Of a DNA stretch of 43,864 bases, positions 1 to 8,205 are shown in pieces. The stretch lies in IMG/VR virus record IMGVR_UViG_3300040751_003512, positions 1 to 43,864 of that record; one strand, given 5' to 3'. Within the stretch, counting starts at the first letter, position 1. Each line of letters opens with the position of its first letter. The DNA is from a virus. The position numbers and the translations under genes were made by a program. The notes below the pieces were generated by a model. The model was not told the origin of the DNA and made no database searches. It worked only from the letters and a program-made list of their open reading frames with translations.

Positions 1-1258
1 CTATGAGAACAAGATTAAAAATCCTAGGAATATTAATACCAACAGCGGCAACTCCATATGTGGCGATAATAACTTTATTTGTTGCAGTAGATATTTCATC
101 ATATTGTTCCTTCCTGTCTGTGTTTTTAGTTGATCCTGACACGAACACCGCATCCTCGATCTGCTCTTCTAGTATCTCACCTGCGGATATCCTGTCCACA
201 AGTATCAGTGTGTTTCCTGATGTTGCGATGCTCTGAATTGTTTGTGCGACCCATTTCATTCTGGTCTTGTCCGTGGTCAGCCATTTCAATTCCTCACCAT
301 AGGTCTTGAACTGTGGATGATCTTGTGTCTGTAACACATTCACGTGACAGTTTGCAAGTACACCTTTGTCTTGCAGTTCACTGGCCTGTATCCTGTTTGA
401 CACGTCACCTATGCTACATTTCAATCCCATGAACTCGTAATCCGCTTTTGGTACTGTACCTGTTAGTCCCCAACGTATACCACAGTGTGCGAATGGACCC
501 GTTAACAATCTTTTCAGCACATCGGCTTTGGCCATGTGTACTTCATCTATTATCACTGTGTTGATGCCTTGTATTGCCTCTAGGAAATCAGTTGTGTGTT
601 CGTCTTTGCTTTTCTTCTCCAGCACATTCAGTGACTGCCAGGTCGCTATCGTGTTGAATCTTCCTAGTTCTTTCCGGTCACCGTAGTACACTCCGACATC
701 TAGATTACAGGCAATAAAGTCTTCCTCGGTCTGTGTCACTAGACTCTTGTTTGGAACTATGGTCAGTGTACGACCATATGGCTCAACCAATTGGCACAGT
801 GCCGCCGTGATTATGGTCTTACCCGCACCGGTGGCGATCTCCTGTATGCTCTGTGGATGTTCTATGAACTTGTTGATTGTTTCCACTTGATAGTCTCTCA
901 ACTCTATTGGTTGTCCCGCGGCTGGATGATTCTCAGGCCATGTTATGTGTGATAGATAATTCTTGTCTACTTGTTTGAATTCAAAGTTGTGTTGCTCCCT
1001 TTTGTCTTCGACATCTATGTACACACCACCTTCGTCCAGTATGGGAAGTATTTGGTCAACTAGGTTTAGATATGTTGTCCCACCCAGACCAAAAAACGAT
1101 ACCTTGCCGTCCCATCTCCCTAACTTGACTGCTGGTAGATGCCTTGCATATGGTATCTCATATTTGAATTTGTTAGATAATTTCTTACGCCATTCGAGGC
1201 TGAGGTTCTCGAACTTCACGTTCACCTCATCTTTTATTACTAGTTTACAACTGCTCAT
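1..1258 (-). CDS. uvsW: UvsW-like DNA/RNA helicase, C-terminal part missing
   Basis: Superfamily 2 helicase of the T4 UvsW type, which unwinds R-loops and branched DNA and helps switch from origin-primed to recombination-primed replication. I read this frame directly from the minus strand: it starts at ATG 1258 and stays open to the window edge, so about 419 N-terminal residues are present. Visible motifs are the Walker A TGAGKT (residues 143-148), the DEVH box (238-241), a motif III TGT about 40 residues later, and a helicase C-domain segment with LILVDRIS. The residues ahead of motif I fit the UvsW N-terminal DNA-binding domain. The ATG lies 1 base after the stop of the 449-residue upstream gene, so the two are probably co-transcribed and coupled. 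Family assignment is confident; the missing C-terminus is only a window effect. Confidence 0.9.
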   Translation of the reverse strand, partial: MSSCKLVIKDEVNVKFENLSLEWRKKLSNKFKYEIPYARHLPAVKLGRWDGKVSFFGLGGTTYLNLVDQILPILDEGGVYIDVEDKREQHNFEFKQVDKNYLSHITWPENHPAAGQPIELRDYQVETINKFIEHPQSIQEIATGAGKTIITAALCQLVEPYGRTLTIVPNKSLVTQTEEDFIACNLDVGVYYGDRKELGRFNTIATWQSLNVLEKKSKDEHTTDFLEAIQGINTVIIDEVHMAKADVLKRLLTGPFAHCGIRWGLTGTVPKADYEFMGLKCSIGDVSNRIQASELQDKGVLANCHVNVLQTQDHPQFKTYGEELKWLTTDKTRMKWVAQTIQSIATSGNTLILVDRISAGEILEEQIEDAVFVSGSTKNTDRKEQYDEISTATNKVIIATYGVAAVGINIPRIFNLVLI

Positions 1259-1259
1259 A

Positions 1260-2609
1260 TTAAAGTTTTACTATTATGTGATCATGCCAATCCCAACTAC
1301 TCGGTTGGTGATCACTATAATACAACTTTTTTGGAAGATTTTCAAGCATTCTTTTTAGATTGTCTGTGCCAGTGGCATAATAACCACCGCCTATTCCGAC
1401 CAGTGATGCTTTTGGTTTTACTTTGCTCTTGATCAATGCCCTTGGTATTCTATTCCTAACGAAGATGATTTTTGTTTGTTCGTTGATTAATTTGAACTGT
1501 TTGCTCATTTGGTGTAACTCGTATAGGTTCTCGAAGAACTCTTTTGACTTTTGGTTGTCTAAAAGATAGGTCCTCTCGCTGTTGAAACGTTCTAGGTCCT
1601 TCTTGTAGATAGGCTCTTTCACATCAAATCCCCAACTGCATTCATTCAATATGTCAACACCGTGTGCCTTGAACGCATTCATCCATTCCCAGAAATCCTT
1701 GACGTCATCTTCCATGTGTATGTCTCCACTCACTGGCATGACCAATGGGAAACATTCTAATTCGATGAGACCTTTGACCACTTCGTTCTTAGAGAAGCCC
1801 TTTGAGTCAATCCATAACTTATGGTAATTGTTGTGTGCTATCTTGTGACCTATCATGGTCTCTGCTGGAATCTCTATTCCGTTTGTTGATATGTCAAAGT
1901 TCTTCAATGAGTCTACTTGTGTTAATGCTGACTTGCCCTTTAGGTTTTCGTTCCAGTATTCCTGTAGAGATTCCGGTGCATTGTCCAATATCACCTGGCC
2001 GGCGACCAATCGTGCTGTGGGTTTGCGATGTCCTATCACTTGTTTTTTGATATCCTCGTAGTCGTCGAGCAGACTGTCGTCTGTGAATTTGAAATCGTAT
2101 CTCACAGCGATCAAGGTCAGATAGTAAGCAGTAACATCACTGTGTCGGAAGGTCCACTTCTTCTTCTCGCCGTCGTATAAGGCATACATTCCAGGCAAGT
2201 CACGTGTATCTTTCAAGCAACGTATCAGTTGTATCACTTTCTTGTTGTAGGGAAATCTCATCTCTATCCTATCGATATTATCATCGTCTGTGTACTTCTC
2301 GATGACCTTGTCAAAACTGATAACCCGGAAGTCTTCCTCATATTGTGGATTGTCTAACAATTTCTTGATATCCATTCCGTGTGCTTGGAACTTGGTCAGG
2401 TACCTTTTCAGTATCACCAATGCCAGTCTGGCCTGTTTTTCCGTCCAGGCATATTGTGACTCTGCCAAGGATCTCACAGTCTCGTAATCTTTAGGGTGTG
2501 GCTTGATTACGGCTGTATTTCCTATCATCGAAGGATTTGCCCAGAAATAATCGTTATATGCTAGTATTTTAAGTGCTTCGTTAATTGTTTTTGGCAAATC
2601 TGTGTGCAT
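1260..2609 (-). CDS. unknown protein co-transcribed with uvsW
   Basis: A 449-residue soluble protein that I do not recognise. I chose ATG 2609 over the in-frame TTG at 2615 because an AGG element lies 8-10 bases before it. No Walker motif, metal cluster, signal peptide or membrane segment is visible. The sequence is rich in aromatic and charged residues, and a glycine-rich GIGGGYYATG stretch lies near the C-terminus. It is the first gene of a two-gene unit with uvsW (1-base gap) and has a near-consensus sigma70-type promoter just upstream. The company it keeps suggests a role in DNA replication or recombination, possibly as a helicase partner, but that is inference from position only. Confidence 0.75.
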   Translation of the reverse strand: MHTDLPKTINEALKILAYNDYFWANPSMIGNTAVIKPHPKDYETVRSLAESQYAWTEKQARLALVILKRYLTKFQAHGMDIKKLLDNPQYEEDFRVISFDKVIEKYTDDDNIDRIEMRFPYNKKVIQLIRCLKDTRDLPGMYALYDGEKKKWTFRHSDVTAYYLTLIAVRYDFKFTDDSLLDDYEDIKKQVIGHRKPTARLVAGQVILDNAPESLQEYWNENLKGKSALTQVDSLKNFDISTNGIEIPAETMIGHKIAHNNYHKLWIDSKGFSKNEVVKGLIELECFPLVMPVSGDIHMEDDVKDFWEWMNAFKAHGVDILNECSWGFDVKEPIYKKDLERFNSERTYLLDNQKSKEFFENLYELHQMSKQFKLINEQTKIIFVRNRIPRALIKSKVKPKASLVGIGGGYYATGTDNLKRMLENLPKKLYYSDHQPSSWDWHDHIIVKL

Positions 2610-2643
2610 TTTCAAACCTGGTAATATTGATAATTATTAGTAT

Positions 2644-2671
2644 ATTATAGCATACTTGGTAATATAGTCAA
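2644..2671 (-). promoter_or_regulatory. sigma70-type promoter for the unknown gene and uvsW
   Basis: Reading the minus strand: -35 TTGACT (2666-2671), a 16-base spacer, and a perfect -10 TATAAT (2644-2649). Transcription would start near 2637, about 28 bases before ATG 2609. It looks like an early or middle promoter read by host RNA polymerase and differs clearly from the TAAATA late motifs elsewhere in the window. Confidence 0.7.
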
Positions 2672-2674
2672 CCT

Positions 2675-3157
2675 ATGAAAAAGACCAGCAAGAAGACTGT
2701 CACAGTCAGGAAACAATTGAAGATCAGGTTGGAAAATACTCTGACTATGCGGAAGAACACCAGGAACTTCAAACCCACACATTCTATAGCAGTAAATTGG
2801 TTCAAGCATCTCAACAAGGGATTGTTTGGTAATAAATTGCCTGTAGTACCATTGTACTTGGTAAGGATGACCAATGACTGGGGCAGATGTTGGGCAAACT
2901 GGGATAACAGGAAATGTAGGAAGGGCACATATGATCAGAGTGTGATACCATATGACAAGACCGACGTCACTTTCGCAATAGAGATACACACCAAGTACCC
3001 AACGTTCCGAGACTTCGTAGAAACACTGGCACATGAGATGGTGCACCTATACCAGATGACGGTGATAAAAGATCCTTACAGCAATCACAACGCAAACTTC
3101 TATGCGTTCAAGAACAAATTCAAAAGTGCTGGATTGACCTTATCAAGAACTGGCTAA
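2675..3157 (+). CDS. SprT-like zinc metalloprotease
   Basis: A 160-residue protein with the zincin motif HEMVH (H120, E121, H124) and a probable third ligand at H138, in the order seen in the SprT/Spartan family. The N-terminal 35 residues are very basic (Lys/Arg-rich) and could contact DNA. SprT-like proteins are common in marine T4-like phages, but their role there is not settled; Spartan relatives cleave DNA-protein crosslinks. It is transcribed away from the uvsW unit. Its last 15 bases overlap tail-to-tail with the next gene, with no terminator between. The C-terminal Cys-rich zinc ribbon of larger SprT proteins is absent. Confidence 0.8.
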   Translation: MKKTSKKTVTVRKQLKIRLENTLTMRKNTRNFKPTHSIAVNWFKHLNKGLFGNKLPVVPLYLVRMTNDWGRCWANWDNRKCRKGTYDQSVIPYDKTDVTFAIEIHTKYPTFRDFVETLAHEMVHLYQMTVIKDPYSNHNANFYAFKNKFKSAGLTLSRTG

Positions 3158-3895
3158 CACAGTATCCTCAAACTCTTTGTAACTCATGATTCGACTGTTA
3201 CCCAGGTCCGTGCCTGTCTGTAGATGATTTAAATATGCAGGTGGATTGTCATGCACCACAGTGTACTTCACATATGGCCTCATCTTTAACATATCTCTGA
3301 ACTGCTTTAACCAACCTTCAAAAATGTCATCTCCGTTTCTCTCACCGTAGTTGTTGGTATCTTGGTAAATGTTGTTGAGTTGATCTTTTCCATACTCTCG
3401 GAAATCAAATCCTATCAGGTATATGTTCTTATGCCCATGGACTCCCGCTGTCCAGAAAGCGGCGTTGCCTGATATCCAATGCGGGTTGTTGGGTATCAAG
3501 TGTAACATTCCTTTGTGTTGTTTCCTGTTCACTTCGAGTGCTGGAGCGTAGTGTATGGTTTTCTTGCCTACTTCGTTCTCACACATTTCAACAGTGATCT
3601 TTGTATCAACACTAAAGATAAAATCTGGCATAAAGTCTCTGTACAGAGCGTTGCAACCATATGTCTGGCCAGATTTTTTTAGTTTGTTTAGATCAAAACT
3701 CTTTCTAGAAGGACCGTTTCCTATTATATATGCATTGCCTCTGGGCACTGCTTTTACCCTATCTTCATAAAAAGCGGTCTCCTGTATTCTCTTTCCCTGT
3801 CTGATAGTTGTGTTTACAATTACGGTTTCTCCAGCGTACGGTTTCCATTCGATAGGTTGAACAACATTTTTGTTCCCAAAAGTTATGGTTTTCAT
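3143..3895 (-). CDS. GNGPS-motif glycosyltransferase-like protein (sialyltransferase/DUF115 type)
   Basis: A 250-residue protein. The open frame extends to 4063, but ATG 3895 overlaps the upstream stop as ATGA and leaves the upstream gene intact, so I chose it. Near the N-terminus is YIIGNGPSRKSFD followed by a Cys-Asn-x-x-Tyr segment. This is the arrangement at the nucleotide-binding end of GT42 sialyltransferases (GNGPS-L-x-x-I-D then R/G-C-N) and of the MAF/DUF115 proteins. A later GHKNIYLIGFDF segment is a second conserved strand-turn of that fold. It probably transfers or handles a CMP-sugar or related donor. It is the last gene of the leftward glycan operon. The exact donor cannot be read from the sequence. 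Confidence 0.6.
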   Translation of the reverse strand: MKTITFGNKNVVQPIEWKPYAGETVIVNTTIRQGKRIQETAFYEDRVKAVPRGNAYIIGNGPSRKSFDLNKLKKSGQTYGCNALYRDFMPDFIFSVDTKITVEMCENEVGKKTIHYAPALEVNRKQHKGMLHLIPNNPHWISGNAAFWTAGVHGHKNIYLIGFDFREYGKDQLNNIYQDTNNYGERNGDDIFEGWLKQFRDMLKMRPYVKYTVVHDNPPAYLNHLQTGTDLGNSRIMSYKEFEDTVLASS

Positions 3896-4764
3896 TTGAG
3901 GTATCTCTCCTCTAATCTTTTTTTGATTCTGATCCATGGGAGTCCTTGCTCGATCTCGTCCTCGAACCATTCGGTATAGGCAAGTTTGTTCGCCCACGTG
4001 TGTCTGTTCGGCATGCCAGGAGTGTTTATGTCCGCAAGGCTTATGTTCCCCACGTCGTAGCACAAACTAGATTCTGATACAAAAACCGGAATACCTCTTA
4101 TCACGGCCTCCATGGCAGGATTGCTAGAATGATTGACGACCGCCCAGGTCCTCTCCAAGGTTGCTTTGAAATCAGTGTCGTCGTATGTCCTGAAGTCTCT
4201 CTTTGGTAAACGTACTTTTACATTGTGAAATTTTCCCTCATCAAATGATATTATATTCCTTGGATGTGGTCTAACGAGTATAGGCCTGGTCGTGTAACGC
4301 CTTATCTCTTTTATTTGTTGTTCGATCCAGTTACTCATTCTAGGAAGTCCCTTCCACTGTTCGGAGGTATCGTGCTGTCCGCAGATAACAATGATTTCTC
4401 CTGTTGGGTTCCACGGTCGTAGTTCATGTTCAAACAGCGGCCACCTTCGATCATCAAATGTTTGGTTGGCGAAATCAGCGTTCCGGTTGATACCGTTGAT
4501 CCCCATCTTATAACTTTTATTTCTTCTCAGTCCTCCAACTTCAAGAACCACGACAGGTTTTCCTTTGTGCTTGAACTCGTTCCAGATCTGCTGATAACCC
4601 TGCATTCTCCCTCTCCACAGTACACTCCATATAACGGCAACGTCGCCGTCAACAGATTGGTTCTCGAAGACTTGGTCGCCCGCCTGTTCTAAACTTTTGA
4701 TCAATGCTTTGAAAATTGGTTTACTGTTCAAAGGCCCGTGTTTTGTCCACACTTCTACTTTCAT
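3892..4764 (-). CDS. capsule-type glycosyltransferase-like protein, paralog 1 (RPHP subfamily)
   Basis: A 290-residue protein. ATG 4764 overlaps the upstream TGA as ATGA and is preferred to the ORF start at 4788. The C-terminal half carries ILVRPHPRN, then VVNHSSNPAMEA and RGIPVFVSES. This His/Ser/Gly-Pro pattern resembles the nucleotide-sugar site of GT-B capsule enzymes (KpsC/KpsS or CDP-glycerol transferase-like). Three further paralogs lie in this window (6417-7400, 7390-8205, 9991-10803). This copy and the one at 6417 share RPHP, while the other two have R-x-K-P instead. The likely role is transfer of a sugar or polyol-phosphate to a surface glycan; substrate unknown. Confidence 0.6.
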   Translation of the reverse strand: MKVEVWTKHGPLNSKPIFKALIKSLEQAGDQVFENQSVDGDVAVIWSVLWRGRMQGYQQIWNEFKHKGKPVVVLEVGGLRRNKSYKMGINGINRNADFANQTFDDRRWPLFEHELRPWNPTGEIIVICGQHDTSEQWKGLPRMSNWIEQQIKEIRRYTTRPILVRPHPRNIISFDEGKFHNVKVRLPKRDFRTYDDTDFKATLERTWAVVNHSSNPAMEAVIRGIPVFVSESSLCYDVGNISLADINTPGMPNRHTWANKLAYTEWFEDEIEQGLPWIRIKKRLEERYLK

Positions 4765-5642
4765 ATTGTGCTCGGTGCTTTCTTCCAATAATCTACATTT
4801 GGTGCTGATCGTAGATCGCTCTTCGACGATGTGCCCGCTTTTTTACGTTTGCCTTTCATGTGATCCATGTAAAGACCCAGTTCACTGTTTACGAACACGT
4901 GGTGTCCTTTTACACCTTTCCAGTAGCCAATGTCGTTTACTGTGATGCCTTTTTGTTTTCTGTAAATTTTTGATAAGTGCCAGAAAACGTAACTGTCATG
5001 CCATTCTAATAGTTTGAATACCTCGTCCGTCACATATAATTTCTCCCAGTCGTCCACAAAGTTTTGTATCTCTGGATGTCTCATATTGTAGCCAACGAAG
5101 CCACACTCTGGATATTTGCCACCGTCGTTAAGTTTAGGATTCTCCCTGCCGAGGTATGTCAACATTGTATCGCTAGGTAAAAGTTTTTCAAAGAAGTCCA
5201 TAGGCACTGGTCTAAAAGTAAATGTGTCTCCATCTATCCATAAGACATAGTCGTAGTCTTTGGAATTACGGACAGCGTTCACAACACAGAAAACTTTGTT
5301 GGCGAATCTCACAGCCGCCCACAGGAATGATCCTTTGTCTTTGTCCAACCCTCCTTTTTCCTTCAACTCGGCCGGTCTCCTCACCCCTCCGGGTATTTCA
5401 TGTAGTTCTCCGTTAGCAACAGGATCGTCTTTGTGCTTGTCTTTGAATTTGAAAAGTTCAGGTTCGGCACTGTTGAGATCTATCCATTGTATCCTATCGT
5501 AACCGCATTCAGGTTTTGGTTCTTCGGCGTATACGACAATATCAATCTCCGGTGGGAAGTTTTCCGCCATTGACTGTATGCCTTTTTTACCGTATTGTTC
5601 CCAACACCCTGGTTTGTATGATGTAATAACTTTAATTTTCAT
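4761..5642 (-). CDS. GT-A type glycosyltransferase with DGD motif
   Basis: A 293-residue protein starting MKIKVITSYKPG, with a classic GT-A acceptor/metal motif: YVLWIDGDTFTF, where D137-G138-D139 would hold the divalent cation and the nucleotide sugar. A Glu-Cys-Gly-Phe-Val-Gly-Tyr-Asn segment about 40 residues later is typical of the acceptor side of such folds. A Lys-rich patch (KGKRKKAG) and a DYWKKAP ending follow. It overlaps the upstream sulfotransferase gene by 11 bases and the downstream gene by 4, within the leftward glycan operon. It resembles phage and bacterial GTs with a galactosyl/glucosyltransferase (GT8/GT34-like) layout; the donor is not known. Confidence 0.65.
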   Translation of the reverse strand: MKIKVITSYKPGCWEQYGKKGIQSMAENFPPEIDIVVYAEEPKPECGYDRIQWIDLNSAEPELFKFKDKHKDDPVANGELHEIPGGVRRPAELKEKGGLDKDKGSFLWAAVRFANKVFCVVNAVRNSKDYDYVLWIDGDTFTFRPVPMDFFEKLLPSDTMLTYLGRENPKLNDGGKYPECGFVGYNMRHPEIQNFVDDWEKLYVTDEVFKLLEWHDSYVFWHLSKIYRKQKGITVNDIGYWKGVKGHHVFVNSELGLYMDHMKGKRKKAGTSSKSDLRSAPNVDYWKKAPSTI

Positions 5643-6417
5643 TGATGCGTCTATTTAAATCTTTGTACCCAGGCCAATTCAATAAAACATCTTGTTGGTC
5701 TTTTGGTAATTCATTTATGTAATTGCTTCCGCCTCTCCTATAAAATTTTAGTTCATCTGGGGCATCTGCTTTGTTCTTTTGTTGCATTTTAGTAAATGTG
5801 GTCTGCTCTTTTGCGTACAAGAATGCTTCCTTGTCCCATGAGTCAGCGTATGTGCCGAATATGAATTCGATAAGTTTTTGCCAGGGCATATCATCTTTCT
5901 TGAGGTCCTCGTATCTTACAAATAGTTTTTTCCCTTTGTGTTGCTGATAGTGATCAATTTGGGCGTTCATAAAATTTATTATTATATCAAACCCCCATTG
6001 CTTGTCGTTCGCAAAGTCTATGATGTTATCGTGTGCCGGCGGAGTAAAGTTTTTGTATGGTATGCTTTTGAGATATGGCCAGTAACTGAACAGAACATCC
6101 AACGGTTCCCTGAAAAGATAAATGATGTTTTGTTTCTTCATCTGCTCTTTGAATATGAATTCACATTTTTCCTGTATCGCAAAATATTCGTCCCAGGGCA
6201 AGTGACCCGTGGTGCTCATCCAATCATGTCTGAAAAGTATCCTAGGAATGCCAGGACGTGGACGATCAACCCACTTGCTGAATTCCACCTTGTATTTTTT
6301 AGCGATGTAGTGTCCCAGTAAGTGTTTCATCCAAGTACGTCCACATCGTGGAAAACTTAATATAAGATTAGATATGTTTTCATATTGATGTGTCAAAACT
6401 CCTATTCTATGATGCAT
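5632..6417 (-). CDS. PAPS-dependent sulfotransferase-like protein
   Basis: A 261-residue protein (ATG 6417, sharing one base with the upstream TAA). Residues 21-29 (SFPRCGRTW) match the 5'-phosphosulfate loop of cytosolic and carbohydrate sulfotransferases, whose usual form is YPKSGTTW; here the key Lys is replaced by Arg24. Residues 100-112 (YLFREPLDVLFSY) match the 3'-phosphate-binding segment (R103, S111). A His-Asp pair near residue 64 is a candidate for acceptor activation. The family moves sulfate from PAPS to hydroxyl groups. In this glycan operon a sugar acceptor is the natural guess. No PAPS synthesis genes are in the window, so the donor would come from the host. The Lys to Arg change is a reason for caution about activity. 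Confidence 0.75.
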   Translation of the reverse strand: MHHRIGVLTHQYENISNLILSFPRCGRTWMKHLLGHYIAKKYKVEFSKWVDRPRPGIPRILFRHDWMSTTGHLPWDEYFAIQEKCEFIFKEQMKKQNIIYLFREPLDVLFSYWPYLKSIPYKNFTPPAHDNIIDFANDKQWGFDIIINFMNAQIDHYQQHKGKKLFVRYEDLKKDDMPWQKLIEFIFGTYADSWDKEAFLYAKEQTTFTKMQQKNKADAPDELKFYRRGGSNYINELPKDQQDVLLNWPGYKDLNRRINEN

Positions 6418-7400
6418 TATAACCCTAATTTGTCTTTGTACCGTTTGAAGACGATACCGCTTTTGATCTCTTCCGTGCTCCACATCTTGTAACCAATGTC
6501 ACGCACCCATTGTGTCCTGTCAGGTCTCTTTGGTGTCTCTATGTCCATTAGATCATGATTAGCCACAGGCCAACACAGTGCTAGATCGCTTGTACAGAAA
6601 GTGGGTATTCCACGTACACACGAGTCAACACTGGCAGTGGAATTATGAGTTACCACTGCGTGACAATTTGATATAACTTCTTGGAAATTGAATCTATAGA
6701 ATTTTTTCTCGTCACCAACCCAACTTGCCTTGCCTTCCAACAGTTCGCAGTCCTCTGGAAACTCGTTCTTACGTTTTATCATCTGTGCCATGTGGTTTGG
6801 ATGTGGCCGAATTAAAAACTTTCTACTTGTCGCTGGTCTCAGTTTCTCGTACACTCCCATGAACCATTCGATAGGATCCAACTCGTCCATGCTCCAGTTG
6901 TCCTTTGGTTGTAGCACGAACAGTATGGGATCATCCTGATTTGACTTTCTCCATGGTTCGTATTTCACGTTCCATAGGTTTTTCATCATGTCCCAACGAT
7001 CCCCTGGACTGTTGTCGCTCAGGAAGTCGCCGTTGTTCATTGGGGAGTATAGGCTCACACGCCAATGATGCTTAGGGTGTGTTATTGTGTTTCCAAAACT
7101 TGAAAGTATGCCGCCGTCGAATGTGATTATGTATATGCCTTTTTTCTTGGCACGCTCCACGAGATCTCTCCTACGTCCCTTGGTGTGGTGAGGTTGATTC
7201 TTACCACCATACCCAAACATACAGCCGATGGGTGCGTGTGGTTCCATCTCATTTTCTTCCCATGGGCCTTCCTTGTGTTCATTTACGATTATTGGCGTGT
7301 CTCCACAGGCCTTGATGCCTTCGGCCATGTGCTGTAACAAGTCCCAACTGGCACCACGCTTACGATCCTTCACTGTCCTTCTAAATATTTCAACTTCCAT
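6417..7400 (-). CDS. capsule-type glycosyltransferase-like protein, paralog 2 (RPHP subfamily)
   Basis: A 327-residue member of the four-paralog family. The C-terminal half has FLIRPHPNHM, then HAVVTHNSTASVDS and RGIPTFCTSD. It shares RPHP, the Asn-Ser/Ser pair and a closing 'W-x-x-x-x-x-Y' region with the copy at 3892. The N-terminal half contains a glycine-rich Phe-Gly-Tyr-Gly-Gly-Lys turn that the others lack. ATG 7400 overlaps the preceding gene by 11 bases. A glycosyl- or polyol-phosphate transferase role on a surface polymer is inferred from the motif layout; substrate unknown. Confidence 0.6.
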   Translation of the reverse strand: MEVEIFRRTVKDRKRGASWDLLQHMAEGIKACGDTPIIVNEHKEGPWEENEMEPHAPIGCMFGYGGKNQPHHTKGRRRDLVERAKKKGIYIITFDGGILSSFGNTITHPKHHWRVSLYSPMNNGDFLSDNSPGDRWDMMKNLWNVKYEPWRKSNQDDPILFVLQPKDNWSMDELDPIEWFMGVYEKLRPATSRKFLIRPHPNHMAQMIKRKNEFPEDCELLEGKASWVGDEKKFYRFNFQEVISNCHAVVTHNSTASVDSCVRGIPTFCTSDLALCWPVANHDLMDIETPKRPDRTQWVRDIGYKMWSTEEIKSGIVFKRYKDKLGL

Positions 7401-8205
7401 CTAATATCCTCACTGCTGTTCCGTCAATCATTTCATTTGCTGTGAACTGTCCATACGCCAGGCTGTAGAACAGAGGCCTAGGGTCAATGTACACAGGATC
7501 TTCGATACGTGCTAGGCTCTTGCCTGCTATGGGGAACGCACAGTTGTTGCTGTCAGCAAAAACAGGCACACCATTCGCCAGTGCCTTGATCGTGATCGAA
7601 CTGTTGTTTGTCACAACAGCGTGTATGTCGTTCCAGTCTATTGGTTCCTTTGGTACCTTTGTGCTGTTTTCTCCTGTGTGTATTTTTCCGTCTGGGCCTC
7701 GCTGTGCCTCTGGGTTGTAAGGTTTGTCTCTGACTATTATCTCTCTGTCTGTGTGTTGCTTCAACTCTGCCATTGTGTTTTGTAACCAGTTCTCACATTT
7801 GAAGAATGTGCTGATGGAGTTAGTTGGCGGACACACTAAAATTTTCTTTCCGTTTTTATGGTATGGTTTTATATCGAATGGGAAACTGGCCTTGAATCTG
7901 TCATCTGGCCGTTCCTCTATGAAATTTTTTACGTGATCATTTTTCACTATCCTCAGGAAGTACGGTGCCTGTCTGCTGATCCCCCAGTAAGGTCTATCCA
8001 TGTAGTAGAAATCTATCTTGTTGCTTTTACAGTGTTCGTACACCAGATTGGTGCCCCTCAATATGCCAAATAACCAGACCTTCGTGGCATCTTGTTTCTC
8101 AATCACTTGATCATAAGGCAATATCTTTGATCCAGGCATGCCCTTCTGTGCGAACTCTATGTATTTTTCTGTGACGAATCTAGCGGTGTTGCTTAGGTAT
8201 ATCAT
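7390..8205 (-). CDS. capsule-type glycosyltransferase-like protein, paralog 3 (RxKP subfamily)
   Basis: A 271-residue paralog. Motifs: VRDKPYNPEA in place of RPHP, then HAVVTNNSSITIKA, NGVPVFADSN, and a closing FYSLAYGQFT followed by GTAVRIL. The last two blocks are nearly the same in the plus-strand copy at 9991-10803, so these two form a closer pair although they lie on opposite strands either side of two other genes. ATG 8205 shares one base with the upstream TAA (TAATG), which points to coupled translation. The His of the RPHP motif is missing, so the chemistry may differ from paralogs 1 and 2. Confidence 0.58.
   Translation of the reverse strand: MIYLSNTARFVTEKYIEFAQKGMPGSKILPYDQVIEKQDATKVWLFGILRGTNLVYEHCKSNKIDFYYMDRPYWGISRQAPYFLRIVKNDHVKNFIEERPDDRFKASFPFDIKPYHKNGKKILVCPPTNSISTFFKCENWLQNTMAELKQHTDREIIVRDKPYNPEAQRGPDGKIHTGENSTKVPKEPIDWNDIHAVVTNNSSITIKALANGVPVFADSNNCAFPIAGKSLARIEDPVYIDPRPLFYSLAYGQFTANEMIDGTAVRILDGS

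Noticed and set aside
963-1358. Plus-strand frame of 131 residues across the uvsW start
   Set aside because: It is antisense to helicase motifs and the start of uvsW; no coding signs.
2645-3046. Minus-strand frame of 133 residues opposite the SprT-like gene
   Set aside because: The opposing frame carries HEMVH and a proper start; this one has no motif and covers the promoter region of the leftward unit.
3896-4063. Upstream extension of the GNGPS gene
   Set aside because: It would overlap the previous gene by 172 bases and encodes a Cys/His/Arg-rich stretch unlike the family; the ATGA start at 3895 is far better.
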